From Unio delphinus (taxonomy: Eukaryota; Mollusca; Bivalvia; Unionida; Unionidae): a stretch of 64,000 nt of DNA. Positions 1 through 11,455 of the stretch are shown here, piece by piece. Numbering within the stretch: position 1 is the stretch's first letter; every line of letters starts with the position of its first letter. The position numbers and the translations under genes are program-made. Location: assembly GCA_029339505.1 (NCBI GenBank), contig JAQISU010000081.1, forward strand, positions 21,229,501 through 21,293,500, written 5' to 3'. The notes under the pieces were generated by a model, which was given only the letters and a program-made list of their open reading frames with translations, was not told the DNA's origin and made no database searches.

Positions 1-397
1 CATGTTTACCTTTATTTTGGAAGGGGATGTCTTCCTGTGTTTATTGTGCAGCTTTTGATTTTTACATTTCTAGAACATTGTTTTTAATTGGCACCATACT
101 TTTGTTAAGTTGTTGTTAAATGCAGAGATATTCATAATTATGTCAGTACAACAGCTAATGCTATGCACCATTCACATAGATTACAGTTTTTCTGTTTTTC
201 AAGTGTCTATTTGCTTACATTTTCTTAACATTGAATTGGCAAAGCACTGAATTTTCCAATTAGTTGAACAATGCTTTTTAAAGGTTAAGAAATAAATTTT
301 GACCTGCTCTTAGAAAATTTATATTCAGTCTGTGTTATTGAGTAATTTGGTGTGCATAGACATCAGACGTTTCAAAGTATATTCGACCATGTATACA

Positions 398-585
398 GGG
401 TTGTTGTTGCTGTTGTTATAGGTTTAATGCCTTTTTTCAGCTATAAATGGTGGAGGAAGAACCCAGGAAAATCCCAAGAAGAACCACTGACCCTTGTGAA
501 GATGCTGGCAAACTTTCTCACATACCCATATAACTTTATCTTAACTGTTAGCTGTTGTCACCAAGTAGCATTCACTCAGCCCATG
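398..585 (-). repeat. tRNA-derived SINE, family A, degenerate copy
   Basis: Read on the minus strand this shares the body and tail of the family-A SINE found complete at 5710-5968. Shared blocks include GGTTTAATGCC, GGTGGAGGAAGAAC and the segment around CTTTCTCACATACCCA. The tRNA-like head at the right end is too diverged to delimit, so the right boundary is approximate. Confidence 0.6.
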
Positions 586-1302
586 CATAAGAATTACTAA
601 ACAAGTCCTATCCTAATGCCAGCCATGTTGAACTCAGCCCAGGTAAATCTCAGTTTACAGTCCTAAAGTTCAAACCACAGTCTGATGACAGACCATATAC
701 TATACTTTGCCAATGAGACAAGTAATATCTTGGTGTGCAAGTTTTTGTTACCACCACTTCCCTTTCCCCACATAACCTTATACTAACTCAAATGTAATTT
801 AAAATGCCAAACATAATCATTTTTTCATTACTTTACTTTGAAAGTAATTTTTTGGACTCGAGGTATGTTTTTAAAAGAATAAATAAATAAAACCCACTCC
901 TGCAGTATACAATTTATGCCATTGTTGCTGTTTATTGCCCAAATAAGGAAAAGTGGCATCAGGTACACTAAATTTGTTGTCTCTTGAGTTGGTATGTAAC
1001 ACATTATCCTGATGAATGCAATACAGCATTAGGAGTACTTCATGTTGAGCAATTACTGAAATAGCTGACATATACATTTACACCCAATACATACATACTT
1101 ATGGTTGGGTGTTCAATTTAACTTACGGTTTGAATGACCTTAAACTCCTCATACATTGTTACAGTCACATAAAACTTGGGTCAGTGATAGTCCTATGAGA
1201 GTCGATTATAAACTTTTTGGAATTGTACTCAACCTAAGTATTGAGTTATGGGGAACATTTTTCATAAATAACAAAAAACTTGTCTACCTCTTTTGTATGG
1301 AG

Positions 1303-1535
1303 GTCTGGGTGGCTGAGTAATTTAAGGCACTCACCTTTCCAGATCACTGACATCTCTCCTATGTCAGCATGGGCTTGAGTATCAGCTCATCCAACATGGG
1401 TATGTGAGAAAGCATGCCAGTAGCTTCCACTCATTGTTCGGGGTCCTTTCTTAGGTTTTCACAGGCTTTTCTGCCACAAATATATACTGGACCTATGTTT
1501 CATGTGCTAAAAAGTGGTATTAAATCCAAAAAACA
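1303..1535 (+). repeat. tRNA-derived SINE, family A
   Basis: A plus-strand copy with a tRNA-like head (GGTGGCTGAGTAATTTAAGG resembles an A box; GGGCTTGAGTATCAG resembles a B box). It continues into the family body, GGTATGTGAGAAAGCATGCC then AGTAGCTTCC, and ends in the AGTGGTATTAAATCC tail. It is about 15 to 25 percent diverged by eye from the copy at 5710-5968. Confidence 0.65.
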
Positions 1536-1959
1536 CACAAGCTATATTTTTGTCTGAAAATTTGCATGTGTGATAAGTTGATTTACAGAGTTCCACATCA
1601 TAATCCTGAGGAGTTATGTTCCGGGATTGCCAGTCTTCCTGACTCTTGGTTTTACCACCATATCTTGGACAAACATTGTTGGATTTAAAACAAAAAAAAT
1701 TCCCATGTAGCTTTATATTGATGTTACATGTTTCATCTTTATCATTTATTTTATATACCATTTACAGAATTGTAAATTCTGTACATATGGATTTGTATTG
1801 TTCAGTACTTAATGTTTGTAATTTTTCTCTTGAAGCTTTGTCTTTCTGCATGTTGTGGGTTTTTTTTTTTTTTTGGGGGGGGGGGGTGCAGTTCTTTATG
1901 ATTACATTTTTAGAGCTTTCCATTATTGTGCTGATGTGTTAAACCCTACAACAACAATA

Positions 1960-2440
1960 ACATTGTTGAGATCTTGAATGACTTTGATTTTCAGTATTCC
2001 AAATGATCATTTACAGGCATTATAGCCCCTTATATTCCCTCATTCTTTGCAGTATAACTTTAGGAGATTTTAATTGAATCCAAATTTAGCATACAGCATT
2101 AGATTCATAGGATCTTAAATAGCTTGATATGTATCATTCCATGGCACATACAGGAGTTATGACCCCTTGATATCAGTCTTCTTCTCTTTGATTTCCACAG
2201 CTAATAACTGTTTGATTTAAACCAAGTTTGGCATGCAGCTTTATATTTAAAAGACCTTTAATTTATTTTCATTCCATCCCATTCATATTTTTGTCATTTA
2301 GAAGTGTTATGCTATAATGGCCATTCCTCCTAAGTCTGCTCACCTCAGCAATACTTTACCATGGTTTGTTTAATTTGAGCCAGATTTGACCTGCAGTTTT
2401 ATATTAAGACCTTGAATGAATTGAATTTCCAGCAGTCTTC
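1960..2440 (+). repeat. Degenerate tandem repeat, period about 145 bp
   Basis: A block of the form TTTAATT..CCAAATTTGGCATGCAG..TTTATATT..AGACCTTGAATGA..TTCAG recurs near 1966, 2075, 2210 and 2370, with another faint trace near 1680. Copies are strongly diverged and boundaries are approximate. No coding content was seen. Confidence 0.4.
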
Positions 2441-2577
2441 ATCAATTCTTTATTTTTACCTGGTTCCTTTATTTAAGGCACATGTGAGAGATTGTAGTTA
2501 TCGAGTCCCATTATAATGCGTGTGGTATACCCATTGCTGATAACTCAAGTTTATACTCTTTTTTTTTTTTTCTTCAG

Positions 2578-2645
2578 ATGGATTAGTTCCTGAAGCAAGT
2601 TGCGATACTTTCCATGGAATACTTACACTCAACAAATTGCAGAAG
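2578..2645 (+). CDS. BTAF1: BTAF1 exon 1 of window
   Basis: The acceptor is a long pyrimidine tract ending TTCTTCAG and the donor is AAG|GTTAAT. The exon enters with 2 nt of a split codon and leaves in phase 0. It encodes GLVPEASCDTF followed by HGILTLNKLQK. The GILTL block resembles the GIFTLYRHQ segment at the end of the HEAT region in vertebrate BTAF1, as far as I recall it. Conservation is weak, so this call rests mainly on phase continuity with the next exons. Confidence 0.65.
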
Positions 2646-3155
2646 GTTAATAAACTTGTTTCCTTATTTTTGTTTATTTATAGTTGAGTACTGAACTTTT
2701 GCAGCATCCAGAAATCTTGTTATAGTGGCTACTGTTTGTATACACCTCCACTGCCACCACCATGATCTCAGAATCCCAGAACTAGGTCCCCAGACATGCA
2801 TCTAATCCAATCACATTACAAACATAATCTTTTTCATGTTCTTAACCCGACTCAGTGCTGTTTTTTCTACTGCTTTGTTTACATACCAAAACAAGTATTA
2901 TTTCAATAAAATAGTTTGTTTTCTATTGTTTGGTAATTGAAAGAAAGGAAAATATTTAGTTTTAGTTAAATTTCTTACTTATCAAGTAATCTTTTTGTTA
3001 CTAAACTGTTATTATTAATTGATATTCTGAGATGATTTCTGTCTTTGTATGCATAAGAATTTTATGGAATAATTCTTACTGTGCCAGGTTTGAGAAAATA
3101 GTTCTTTTCTAATCAGCCTAATTTGCAAAAGTAACTTAATTAAAAGATGACTGGT

Positions 3156-3375
3156 ATAAAGCTCTCTCCGTTACGGATCACTGCCATTTCACCTCTGTCT
3201 GCATGGGATTGAGTCTCAGATTCGGCCAATGTAGGTATGTGAGAAAGCATGCCAGTAGCTTCTCAGTGGTCAGTGGTTCTTTCTGGGTTCTTCCTCCACC
3301 ATTAATTTTGGCTGTCATGTTAAGCCTATCTTGTGTTGAAAAATGGCATTACACCCTAAAACAACAATAATAACT
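3156..3375 (+). repeat. tRNA-derived SINE, family A
   Basis: A plus-strand copy. GGATCACTGCCATTTCACC, then GGGATTGAGTCTCAGATTCG (B-box-like), then GGTATGTGAGAAAGCATGCC, ending in ATGGCATTACACCCTAAAAC and an (ACAATA)-type tail. The 5' end of the tRNA-like head is truncated. Confidence 0.7.
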
Positions 3376-3412
3376 ATCTAAAACTTTGAAATCCATGAAA
3401 AATGGTACCACA

Positions 3413-3870
3413 GTCCTACCTACTTATATCGACATCATGTATGTCGACAAGCCGCCTATGTCGACAAAAAAGCAAAGTCCCAGTCCCTTGATCTACTATT
3501 ACTACCAGAATTGTCATGCTTATGTTGATGTTGAGATAGAAAAATAAACATACATGTTGACAGAAGCCCATGGTTTCAGCTTGAACCAATCCTTTGTTTT
3601 CTAATCATTTATGTCGACAAGCTGCCAGTTCTGACCCATACATTGTTGAACAATTAGTTGATCTTGCTGCCAGGCTTTAATTGTCCTGCCCAATAATTTA
3701 TGTTGGCTAGTGGCCAGTTCTGACCTGGACTTTATTCAACAATTAGTTGATCTTGCCATCAGGCTTTAATGTCGTGGTCGGATTAAAAAAAAACAGGCTT
3801 TTGTTTGGGCCTATAAAAGCTGACCTCTCGCAGCAACTTAAAACAATGGAATCTGATCGATTCTTGCATT
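3413..3870 (+). mobile_element. Putative pogo/Tigger-type transposon end
   Basis: The block starts CAGTCCTACCTAC and then repeats short blocks around TATGTCGACA. A second pair of similar segments follows (near 3636 and 3718, both with GCCAGTTCTGACC and CAACAATTAGTTGATCTTGC). Clustered subterminal motifs of this sort are common at Tigger ends. A TATAAAA box at about 3812 is followed within about 35 nt by an ATG with only 23 codons open. No transposase or matching second end was found, so assignment is tentative. Confidence 0.3.
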
Positions 3871-4749
3871 TTGTCGAACTCTCATCATGTCTTGATTTTG
3901 AGGTCACATGTACTACTTAGCTTGCTACACTTGGAAACGACACAATAATGAAAGTTAAATTTGTTCATTTGATGTACTCTTATACACAAGTACATCAATA
4001 TGTTATACTACCTCTGAAATCAGTCATTGTAAATATCAGCACATTTTCATACTACTCTGAAGCTAATCAAGTTTTTGAACTTGCCGCAAAGCTTGTGGGT
4101 CATGAACTCTGTCATAGATAACATGTACATCTGGGGGCTTTCAGCCTTTGAAGTTTCTGATTGTAAATATCAGCACAGCTAAAATGATCAATTAACCAAC
4201 ACAATTTCCAACTCAACAGGTGGTCAAAGCAGGATTAAATTTACGTCCAAATATGCGTGATTACGCGCTTCCAAGACCTTTGAAAGTGATTGGTTCATTC
4301 GCTTTAAAGTTTTGTCATAACATTGGATACAAAAGTAGCTGTGAAGAATACATGTACTGTTTAAACCAACTTGTTGACAGATTTTGATTTCTCTTTGAAT
4401 AGCCCCATCCCCTTGGTAGCCTCAGTAAGATGGGAACAGACTGACCAAAATCTAGGCCAATTTAAATACATGAAATTGAAACATGTAAATAACAACTATG
4501 CAACCATGTGCTAATGCCGACATTGAATATCGTCATGTTTTTCGTATCAGGATGTGACCTGTGCAATATTGTATTGTGGATTTTATTACACAAAGGTAAC
4601 CAAAATGTAATATGTCAATATGCAAGTGTATTTCACACTGGTTTTGTCTTCATGTACTCCAAATTTCCTTTGTTTTCTCAATGTGTAAATGCTACTCACT
4701 GATGACAGGTCACCCTTTGCTGACGAATTTAACTTTTATCTTTTTTCAG

Positions 4750-4782
4750 CCCCCCCACCAACACTTATCTCAACATAAACGG
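4750..4782 (+). CDS. BTAF1: BTAF1 exon 2 of window (33 nt micro-exon)
   Basis: A 33-nt exon between TTTTTTCAG and GG|GTAGGA, phase 0 on both sides, encoding PPHQHLSQHKR. It is open in the frame required by its neighbours and the splice sites are good. Conservation cannot be judged at this length; it may be alternatively spliced or not an exon at all. Confidence 0.5.
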
Positions 4783-4986
4783 GTAGGACTGTACTATATT
4801 ATATCAGAATTCATGTTATAATTGTAATGCTTTAAAATTGACACCATGCGCTATTGGTCCTTAAAGTTCACTGGTGGAGGGAGCATGCAGATTTTCTTAA
4901 TATTTTGTGTGCTGTATCATCTGTGATCTGGGATTGTTGCTATGGCAATCAAAGTGAGTAACTTTATTGTTTTTTTTTCTTTATAG

Positions 4987-5079
4987 ACTCCAGAGACTGG
5001 TCGGCGTTTTTGCAAGAAATCCTCTACTTTAAAGATGGATGTGCCAGGTCTTCCAGAGTTATCTCAAGGAAATTCAGAG
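4987..5079 (+). CDS. BTAF1: BTAF1 exon 3 of window
   Basis: The acceptor is TTTCTTTATAG and the donor GAG|GTGAGT is strong. It is 93 nt, phase 0 on both sides, encoding TPETGRRFCKK, then a linker ending SQGNSE. It corresponds to the poorly conserved linker before the VQRRGAE block of vertebrate BTAF1. Confidence 0.7.
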
Positions 5080-5709
5080 GTGAGTGTTTGTGACATAATT
5101 GGAGAAATGTCTAGTGAAAGCATTCCAATTATTATTCTTGTGCTCTTATATATCCTTGTGAAAACCCAAGTTTAACATGGGCGGGGGGGTTGGTAGTTTG
5201 ACATGTTTACTTTCTGCATAAGAAGAGCATATAATATGAGGGCTTATTTCACATGAAACAAGCAGAATAATTTCTATACTTCGCTAGCCAAAACAATTTT
5301 AGTAATCTGTATTTGGAAGTATTTTTCTTCCTGAAGATTTTTGGTTTTGCAGTTCATTATCTTTAACTTTATTAAACTTCCCTTTTACCCGACACCAAAT
5401 AGCCAGTTCTGTTCTGACATGCCATTAAACACTATTAAAGGTATTATAGCTCAGTTGTCCATCCACGTGGGTAAGTAGACAGGCATCCAACAGTTTCAAG
5501 CAATATCATAAGTTCTAGTGAACTTGGAACATGTGATTTCGTTAACCTTAAAACCTTTCAATTTTGGAGTCAGACACTTCTTGGTCAAAGTCACTGTTGC
5601 TGAATATATATTTTAACTAACATATTTTGTTATGCATAACCTGCACTTTATATTCCTATCATTCCTATAATTGCATATTAAAATGAAAATTAAAAAAATT
5701 TCAGAGGAA

Positions 5710-5968
5710 TTGGTTGGTTAGTAGTTGTAGGGTTTAACGCCATTTTTCAGCACACGATAGGCTATACATGGTGGCCAGTATTATTGGTGGAGGAAGAACT
5801 CGGGGAAAATTCCCGGAAAGAACCACCAACCAACGAGAAGCTACTGGCAAGCTTTCTCACAAAACTACATTAGCCGAATCTTAGACTCAAACCCACGCAG
5901 ACAGAGGTGAGATGGCAGTGATCCATAATGGAGAGCGTTTTAGACCACTCAGCCACTCGGGGGCCCCC
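5710..5968 (-). repeat. tRNA-derived SINE, family A, with 14-bp target duplications
   Basis: On the minus strand this starts GGGGGCCCCCGAGTGGCTG, with an A-box-like TGGCTGAGTGGTCTAAAACG and a B-box-like GGGTTTGAGTCTAAG. The body runs through GTGAGAAAGCTTGCC and GGTGGAGGAAGAACTC to the tail TTAAACCCTACAACTACTA. It is flanked by identical 14-bp direct repeats, AAATTTCAGAGGAA, at 5696-5709 and 5969-5982, the expected mark of LINE-mediated insertion. The exact duplications make this the youngest-looking copy of the family in the window. Confidence 0.85.
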
Positions 5969-6593
5969 AAATTTCAGAGGAAAGGATCATGGCACTGAAG
6001 CTGCCTGTGCATTTCATACAGATTTGTTGTATTGTATCTATCCTGTTTACAAGCAAAATTTGTATATAAAAAATTTAAAATGGCTTAACAAACCTTAATA
6101 TTTTTTATCTTTGATGTTGATAATCATTTCATTTCACATCATTGTATAGTTTTTGTTATGTGCATCTACAAAACAATACACATGACAGACTCTTGACTAG
6201 TTCATCTACTCTTTCATGAATACTTTCAAAATGTGCCAAATTCCACTTCATGGTAATGTTGTTAGTTAATAAAATTTGCAATTAATTGACTTTTCTTTCA
6301 AAATTAAATTTGGTTCATTGTTTAATTTCTTATCTTATATGACAGTATTTGATACTTTTTATGACTAAACAATAATCCATGCTTCATTGACTCAGCTTGG
6401 TATTTTCAGTGTCATCAATGATGGCTAAACCTGTATTAAGCATAATAACAATATATTGTATTGGTAAATTTGGAATTTATTTACTTTGAGGAATACATGT
6501 GGTGTTTTCGTTCTGTTTCTCATCCTAAATCCCATTATTCGATACTTTTTTGTGACTAGAGCGATCAGTTCTATATTGACTCAGCATACTGTT

Positions 6594-6788
6594 TTCAGAG
6601 GTAATCTGTGATGGCTTGATCTTTGATGTGCCCAATATAATTACAGTGCTTTGTGTGACCAAATTCTAGCTTGGTTTCTGTGATATATTTCAGAGGTTAT
6701 CTATAATGGCTTGGTCTTTGATGTGCCCAACACAATTACCCTACAATGCTTTGTGTGACCAAATTCTAGCTTGGATTCTGTGATATAT
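6594..6788 (+). repeat. Two-copy tandem duplication, about 95-100 bp units
   Basis: Two copies start at TTCAGAGGTAATCTGTGATG (6594) and TTCAGAGGTTATCTATAATG (6689), each running through CTTTGTGTGACCAAATTCTA; a third start, TTCAGAGG, follows at 6789. No function seen. Confidence 0.75.
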
Positions 6789-8814
6789 TTCAGAGGTGCT
6801 GTGCTAATGACAAATAAATATGAATACTGGATCAGAACTTTTATCAAACATGATCAATTGTAATAAATATAGCAATTGTATCAGACACAAGACTCATGGC
6901 TCACATAGTCATTTGTACGAATCATAAGAACATACGACTCATTTAAATACTTGGAAACCTTGTAAAGAACAAATTTTGTCAAATCTCACATCTGAAATCT
7001 TGGGTTAGCACACACTTGTATTGGCCACACACACCCTTCATGGATCCACCATGTGCACAAATTTACAGATCAACACTAGCATCCTCATATGGCCTTGATG
7101 GTCGCACATGTTTCCATCCCCAAACAGACAGACATACAAACAGCTAGACCAACAGCCTGATAGACCCGCACCCAGCAAAAATTAAACCAAACCTGTCATA
7201 ATAACAGGTACAGAATTAAAATCTTTAAACACATGCTACTAAATTAAACTCTTGATAGCAGCTTGTAACAGTTCAAAAGTTCAAAAATGTTTTAAATCCG
7301 CATAGTGATAAAGGCAACATTTCATGCTATGTCATTATAACTGAATATGCTTCACATATTTGCAAATAAAATGAAATGTAACACTTACCCCAAAGGCTGT
7401 AGAATGAAATGGAGAACATACACTCCTTGACAAGATTCCTAAACACAAATGTGTTGATTAGAACAGAAACTTGCCTTAAATCTTAAGGAAAATGAATATT
7501 AGCCAGATTAAGATATCCATGTATACCATGCGTTTTGTGTCTCTTGCTGCAAGAGATCTATGACAAAATGCATGTTAGCTCAGTTACTTAACTAGAAAAA
7601 CAATTATCCACCCTAGGTAACATTGTATGCATGTATAACGAAAATGATCAAATGTGAAATCAAGTTATTTCTTGCCTCATTCTTTGATATAGGGGGCAAT
7701 CACACAAATCTGAGTGGTCAAATTAAATATAAAATAAGAAAGGCATGACAAATTTGTAAATATTGTTTTTATTTTCATTTACATATCTCATGTATGTTGT
7801 GGAATTAATTTGATAAATAATAATTTCATTTATAAATAAACATTGATCACTGTGCAAAAACCATTTAAGATCTTATACAAACATCCAACTGTAACTGTCA
7901 TTCTCCATCCTATCTCCATCAGTTCCATTTTCCTACTACTGAAGAATGTAGATTCGTGCTTATCAGCAATCATCGTTGGATTAATACTTTTTATAGTTGC
8001 TTTCATTTTTTCTTCAAAACTGAATGGCCGACAACATTGTGCACTTTTTACAGCAACTTATTTCTTCATTGGCAACCATAACACTTTCAAATTATTAGAT
8101 ATTATGCTAAACTCGTTTGTTCACCTAGCTTTGAAAAGAAGTGAGTTTGTGATCGACTGGTTAAAGTCTTGTGCTTTTCCTTAAAATTCTTTAACAGTGC
8201 AAAGCCGCAGTGGCAAACATAATACTTTTTACTTTGTTTTTACCGGAGGTCTTGCTGTCTTGAGCTGCAATATTTCTCAAGATTTTAGCTTTTGTCTTCT
8301 TGATAATTACTGTTGAAAATAATAACTTTATTTAACTAATTATTTAAGTGCCAAAACTTGATAACGGAGGAACATACAGCTACAACAAGGATAATTGGAT
8401 TACCATTTTTGTGAATTAAAGTTAGATACTTAATGAACATCTTCAACTAAATGTTAATGTGTAAAGTTTAGAAAATAATAAGATTTTTTAGATTTCCATT
8501 TGTAAGTATTTGTCTTAAGCAAAAGGGTACATTTGATTTTTTTAAAAAAGTAATATACTGGTCGCTGGCCATGTTAGAGGAATGGTTATTGTCGAGGGGT
8601 ACTTTTATACATAAACTTGTCAGTGTCAAGGGTTTCTGGCTTTAGAAAATGTGTAGCTACTGGTCAGGAGCTGTTCAATAGGTGGACCACTATAAAGATA
8701 ATACAATCCTTTCACCTAAGAAAGAATCATATTTTTTTTATACTCAGTAGCTTCACGTTTTAAGTCAGTTATCTACTGAAGAAAGTTTACCTATTCAGCT
8801 GATCTTATATTGGT

Positions 8815-9437
8815 TGGGTATCATTCAGTCTGGAGTACTTTTGTGTATCATTCAATCTAGAGTACTTTTGTGTATCATTCAATCTAGAGTACTTTTGTGT
8901 ATCATTCAATCTTGAATATTTTTGTTTTGGGTATTATTCAATCTAGAGTACTTTTGTTTTGGTTATCATTCAATCTAGAGTACTTTTGAGTATCATTCAA
9001 CTAGAGTACTTTTGTTTTGGGTATCATTAAGTCTAGAGTACTTTTGTTTTGGTATCATTCAATCTAGAGTACTTTTGTTTTGGGTATTATTCAATCTAGA
9101 GTACTTTTGTTTTGGGTATTATTCAATCTTGAGTACTTTTGTTTTGGGTATCATTCAATCTAGAGTACTTTTGTTTTGGGTATCATTAAGTCTAGAGTAC
9201 TTTTGTTTTGGTATCATTCAATCTAGAGTACTTTTGTTTTGGGTATTATTCAATCTAGAGTACTTTTGTTTTGGGTATTATTCAATCTAGAGTACTTTTG
9301 TTTTGGGTATCATTCAATCTAGAGTACTTTTGTTTTGGGTATTATTCAATTTAGAGTACTTTTGTTTTGGGTATCATTAAGTCTAGAGTACTGTTGTTTT
9401 GGGTATCATTCAATCTAGAATACTTTTGTTTTGGGTA
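8815..9437 (+). repeat. Minisatellite, 31-32 bp unit, about 20 copies
   Basis: The unit is GTATCATTCAATCTAGAG followed by TACTTTTGTTTTGG. Early copies (8817-8900) lack the TTTTGG part, and some carry TATT or TTAAGTC variants. The open frame across it is a repeat artefact. Confidence 0.9.
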
Positions 9438-9528
9438 GGGTTTGGAAGCTTGCAGCTGCAGAGCAGGCAAAATATACCATTGTCTAAAACCCTTTTTTAA
9501 TTATGTTTGTGAGTCATGTAAAGATTAT

Positions 9529-9745
9529 TGTATACCCATGCTTATAAGTTGAGTCAAATTGCAAACAAAGATCCTGATCTGCAATAGCATAAATTTGCCT
9601 GCAGAACAAAGTATATGTTGATTGTTCTTCTGATTACTCCTAACAAACTGCACAGACCCAGATCTGCTGTCACATTATATAATGGTAGGTCTGGGACTGT
9701 TACGTTTGCAGTTAGACTCAACTTATAAGTAAGTATATATGGTAA
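9529..9745 (+). mobile_element. Palindromic MITE-like element, copy 1
   Basis: Imperfect inverted ends share CTTATAAGTTGAGTC (left, about 9541; right, reverse complement at about 9715-9730), continuing into ..AATTGCAAAC / ..AACTGCAAAC. Inside are short complementary blocks around GATCTGC. A second diverged copy lies at 50344-50604. It has no coding capacity. Confidence 0.65.
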
Positions 9746-9763
9746 CTGTGAAAACTGTTACAG

Positions 9764-9902
9764 GTCCAGAAAAACTTGTTTGTCCAGAGGCAAGGGGCTG
9801 AAAATGCTCTAACCACAGTGGCCCAGTTATTTGACCATAGACTGTCCAACGACCTGCCCACACTGTGGAAAATAATTAGCAGTCCACTCATGCAGGAGGA
9901 TG
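9764..9902 (+). CDS. BTAF1: BTAF1 exon 4 of window
   Basis: The acceptor is ACTGTTACAG and the donor GATG|GTATGT. It enters in phase 0 and leaves with 1 nt of a split codon. It encodes VQKNLFVQRQGAENALTTVA, then QLFDHRLSNDLPTLWKII. The VQRQGAENALTTV block aligns with VQRRGAEFALTTI of vertebrate BTAF1, in the last HEAT repeats before the ATPase. The acceptor has an unusually poor pyrimidine tract because the MITE right arm ends just upstream. Confidence 0.9.
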
Positions 9903-11455
9903 GTATGTAATGATGTCATTAAAATTATTTATGTCTGTAAGAAAAATAATATTTTACAGAGCAGAAAAGAATTTCAGAAATGATGTGTACAATTGACAGT
10001 GCATTTTGCAGTATAGAATTAATAAAATTGTTACAAATAGCATTAATAAAATTGTTACAAATAGCATTAATAAAATTGTTACAAATAGCATTAATAAAAT
10101 TGTTACAAATAGCATTAATAAAATTGTTACAAATAGCATTAATAAAATTGTTACAAATAGCATTAATAAAATTGTTACAAATAGCTTTAATTTCTATCAA
10201 TTCTTGTATTCTGATCAACAATAGTGGTATCACAGTCATAGTTCTAATTACATTTTTTTAATTAACAATAGTTAATTCACATAGCTGTATTGCCTTCTTA
10301 TGATCAACAGTAGTGACATCACATTGTCAATGTTATGCATTTTCAAACTCATATTTTCCATGCTAACAAAGTCAGTTGAAGAAAGTTCATTACACATTGC
10401 TAAAGATTGATCAAAGTTAGAAAAAATATTGAGTACCTTACTAAGATATATTTAATGTTGGCTGGACTGCTCTGAATTTTGGATTGTTGACATTAGTGCA
10501 GTACTCCTTTTATGTTGATTTTGCATTGCTAAGCATTTTTATTTTTGACATTATTATTTGGCATATTATTGTCAGATATACTCGTATATGCCAACCATTA
10601 TGCAAAATTACATCTTATGCTTGTCTTTATTTGAATTCTGCTTTCCCAGTACATTGCAAAATAAAAATGAAGCAATAAATGTTGTGTTTGACATTTATAT
10701 TATCATCTTTTAATTCCACTTATAAAAATGTGAGAATATTCTAAAAAGAATAGCTGTTTCATATTTATAGCATAAGAGCTAATCTGTCAATCATAAATCT
10801 ACATATATTGTCCTAATTTTCTATTGATGGTAACTGTATATGACCCATTTCCAAGAAAATTAATTTCTTTTTTTTTTTTTTAACTTTGCCACACAATGAC
10901 ATATTCACAGTAAAGTTAGTTGAACAGTTGTACTTTAAAGAAAACAGCACCAGATATTAAGAGAAACATGCTTTTACAGTTTAACTTGTGGATGAAAGTT
11001 TTAGAAGAGATGGGGTGTTTTAAAACTTTCAAAAATATCCAATCAGAAAAAGGACAAATCAATATTGTTTCAAATATTTATAAAGAAGAACATGAGAGTG
11101 GTGCAATACAGCACTGTAACTGAGCACTTCATCATGCCCATTGCAGAATTTTTGAACTTCATGATCAGTTAGCAAAATTTGGACATGTAGACTAGTTAAA
11201 GTGAGTGTTGAATATAAGAAATTTTTCATTATGTTTTGTGTTTGTATTCTGGTTCCAATCCATTTTGGCCAAGTAATTTGACCTGCAGAAACAGGTTAGT
11301 AGTAAAAAATAAATATACATTTCTTGTACAGTTTATTGTAATTATGGCATGTAATATATTAGCTATAATGTTAATGCCTCAGTGAAGTATGGGTACTACG
11401 ATTAATACTAGTAATATATATATTACACTTTCTATGCTGAGATTTTGTATTCCAG
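9903..11455 (+). other. Intron 4
   Basis: It holds a 24-bp minisatellite (10018-10186). Nothing else is recognised in the AT-rich remainder. Confidence 0.6.
10018..10186 (+). repeat. Minisatellite, 24-bp unit, 7 copies
   Basis: Seven nearly perfect copies of a 24-bp unit, ATTAATAAAATTG then TTACAAATAGC. Because 24 is a multiple of 3 the array is open in four frames, giving repetitive INAICNNF-like frames that are not genes. Near-identity of copies suggests recent expansion. Confidence 0.95.

Larger units (their letters stand above)
1..2577 (+). other. Intron upstream of BTAF1 exon 1 of this window
   Basis: No coding exon was recognised here, so the stretch is read as the 3' part of an intron whose donor is off the window. 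It holds two SINE copies (398-585 and 1303-1535), a SINE-tail fragment near 1937-1965 ending in ACAACAATAA, and a degenerate tandem repeat around 1960-2440. The acceptor at its end is a long T-run followed by TTCTTCAG. A T/G homopolymer (about 1861-1887) lies in the middle. Confidence 0.6.
2646..4749 (+). other. Intron 1
   Basis: No host exon seen. It contains a family-A SINE (3156-3375) and, from about 3413 to 3870, a block rich in TATGTCGACA motifs that looks like one end of a pogo/Tigger-type transposon. The remaining part, 3870-4749, is AT-rich with no recognised feature. Confidence 0.5.
5080..9763 (+). other. Intron 3
   Basis: A 4.7-kb intron. It holds a family-A SINE with target duplications (5710-5968), a two-copy tandem duplication (6594-6788), a 31-bp minisatellite (8815-9437) and a palindromic MITE-like element (9529-9745) that ends about 17 bp before the acceptor AG. 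A 113-codon open frame at 7843-8184 has no recognisable protein and is treated as chance. The segment 6800-8814 otherwise shows nothing. Confidence 0.6.

Noticed and set aside
7843..8184. 113-codon hydrophobic open frame in intron 3
   Set aside because: AT-rich, no recognisable family, no splice or polyadenylation context; chance is the simplest reading.
9012..9290. Open frame of repeated LEYFCFG units
   Set aside because: Produced by the 31-bp minisatellite; no start context, splice signals or known protein.
9925..10261. Four overlapping open frames with INAICNNF or LIKLLQIA repeats on both strands
   Set aside because: They are the same 24-bp minisatellite read in different frames; a stop-free unit of length divisible by 3 is always open.
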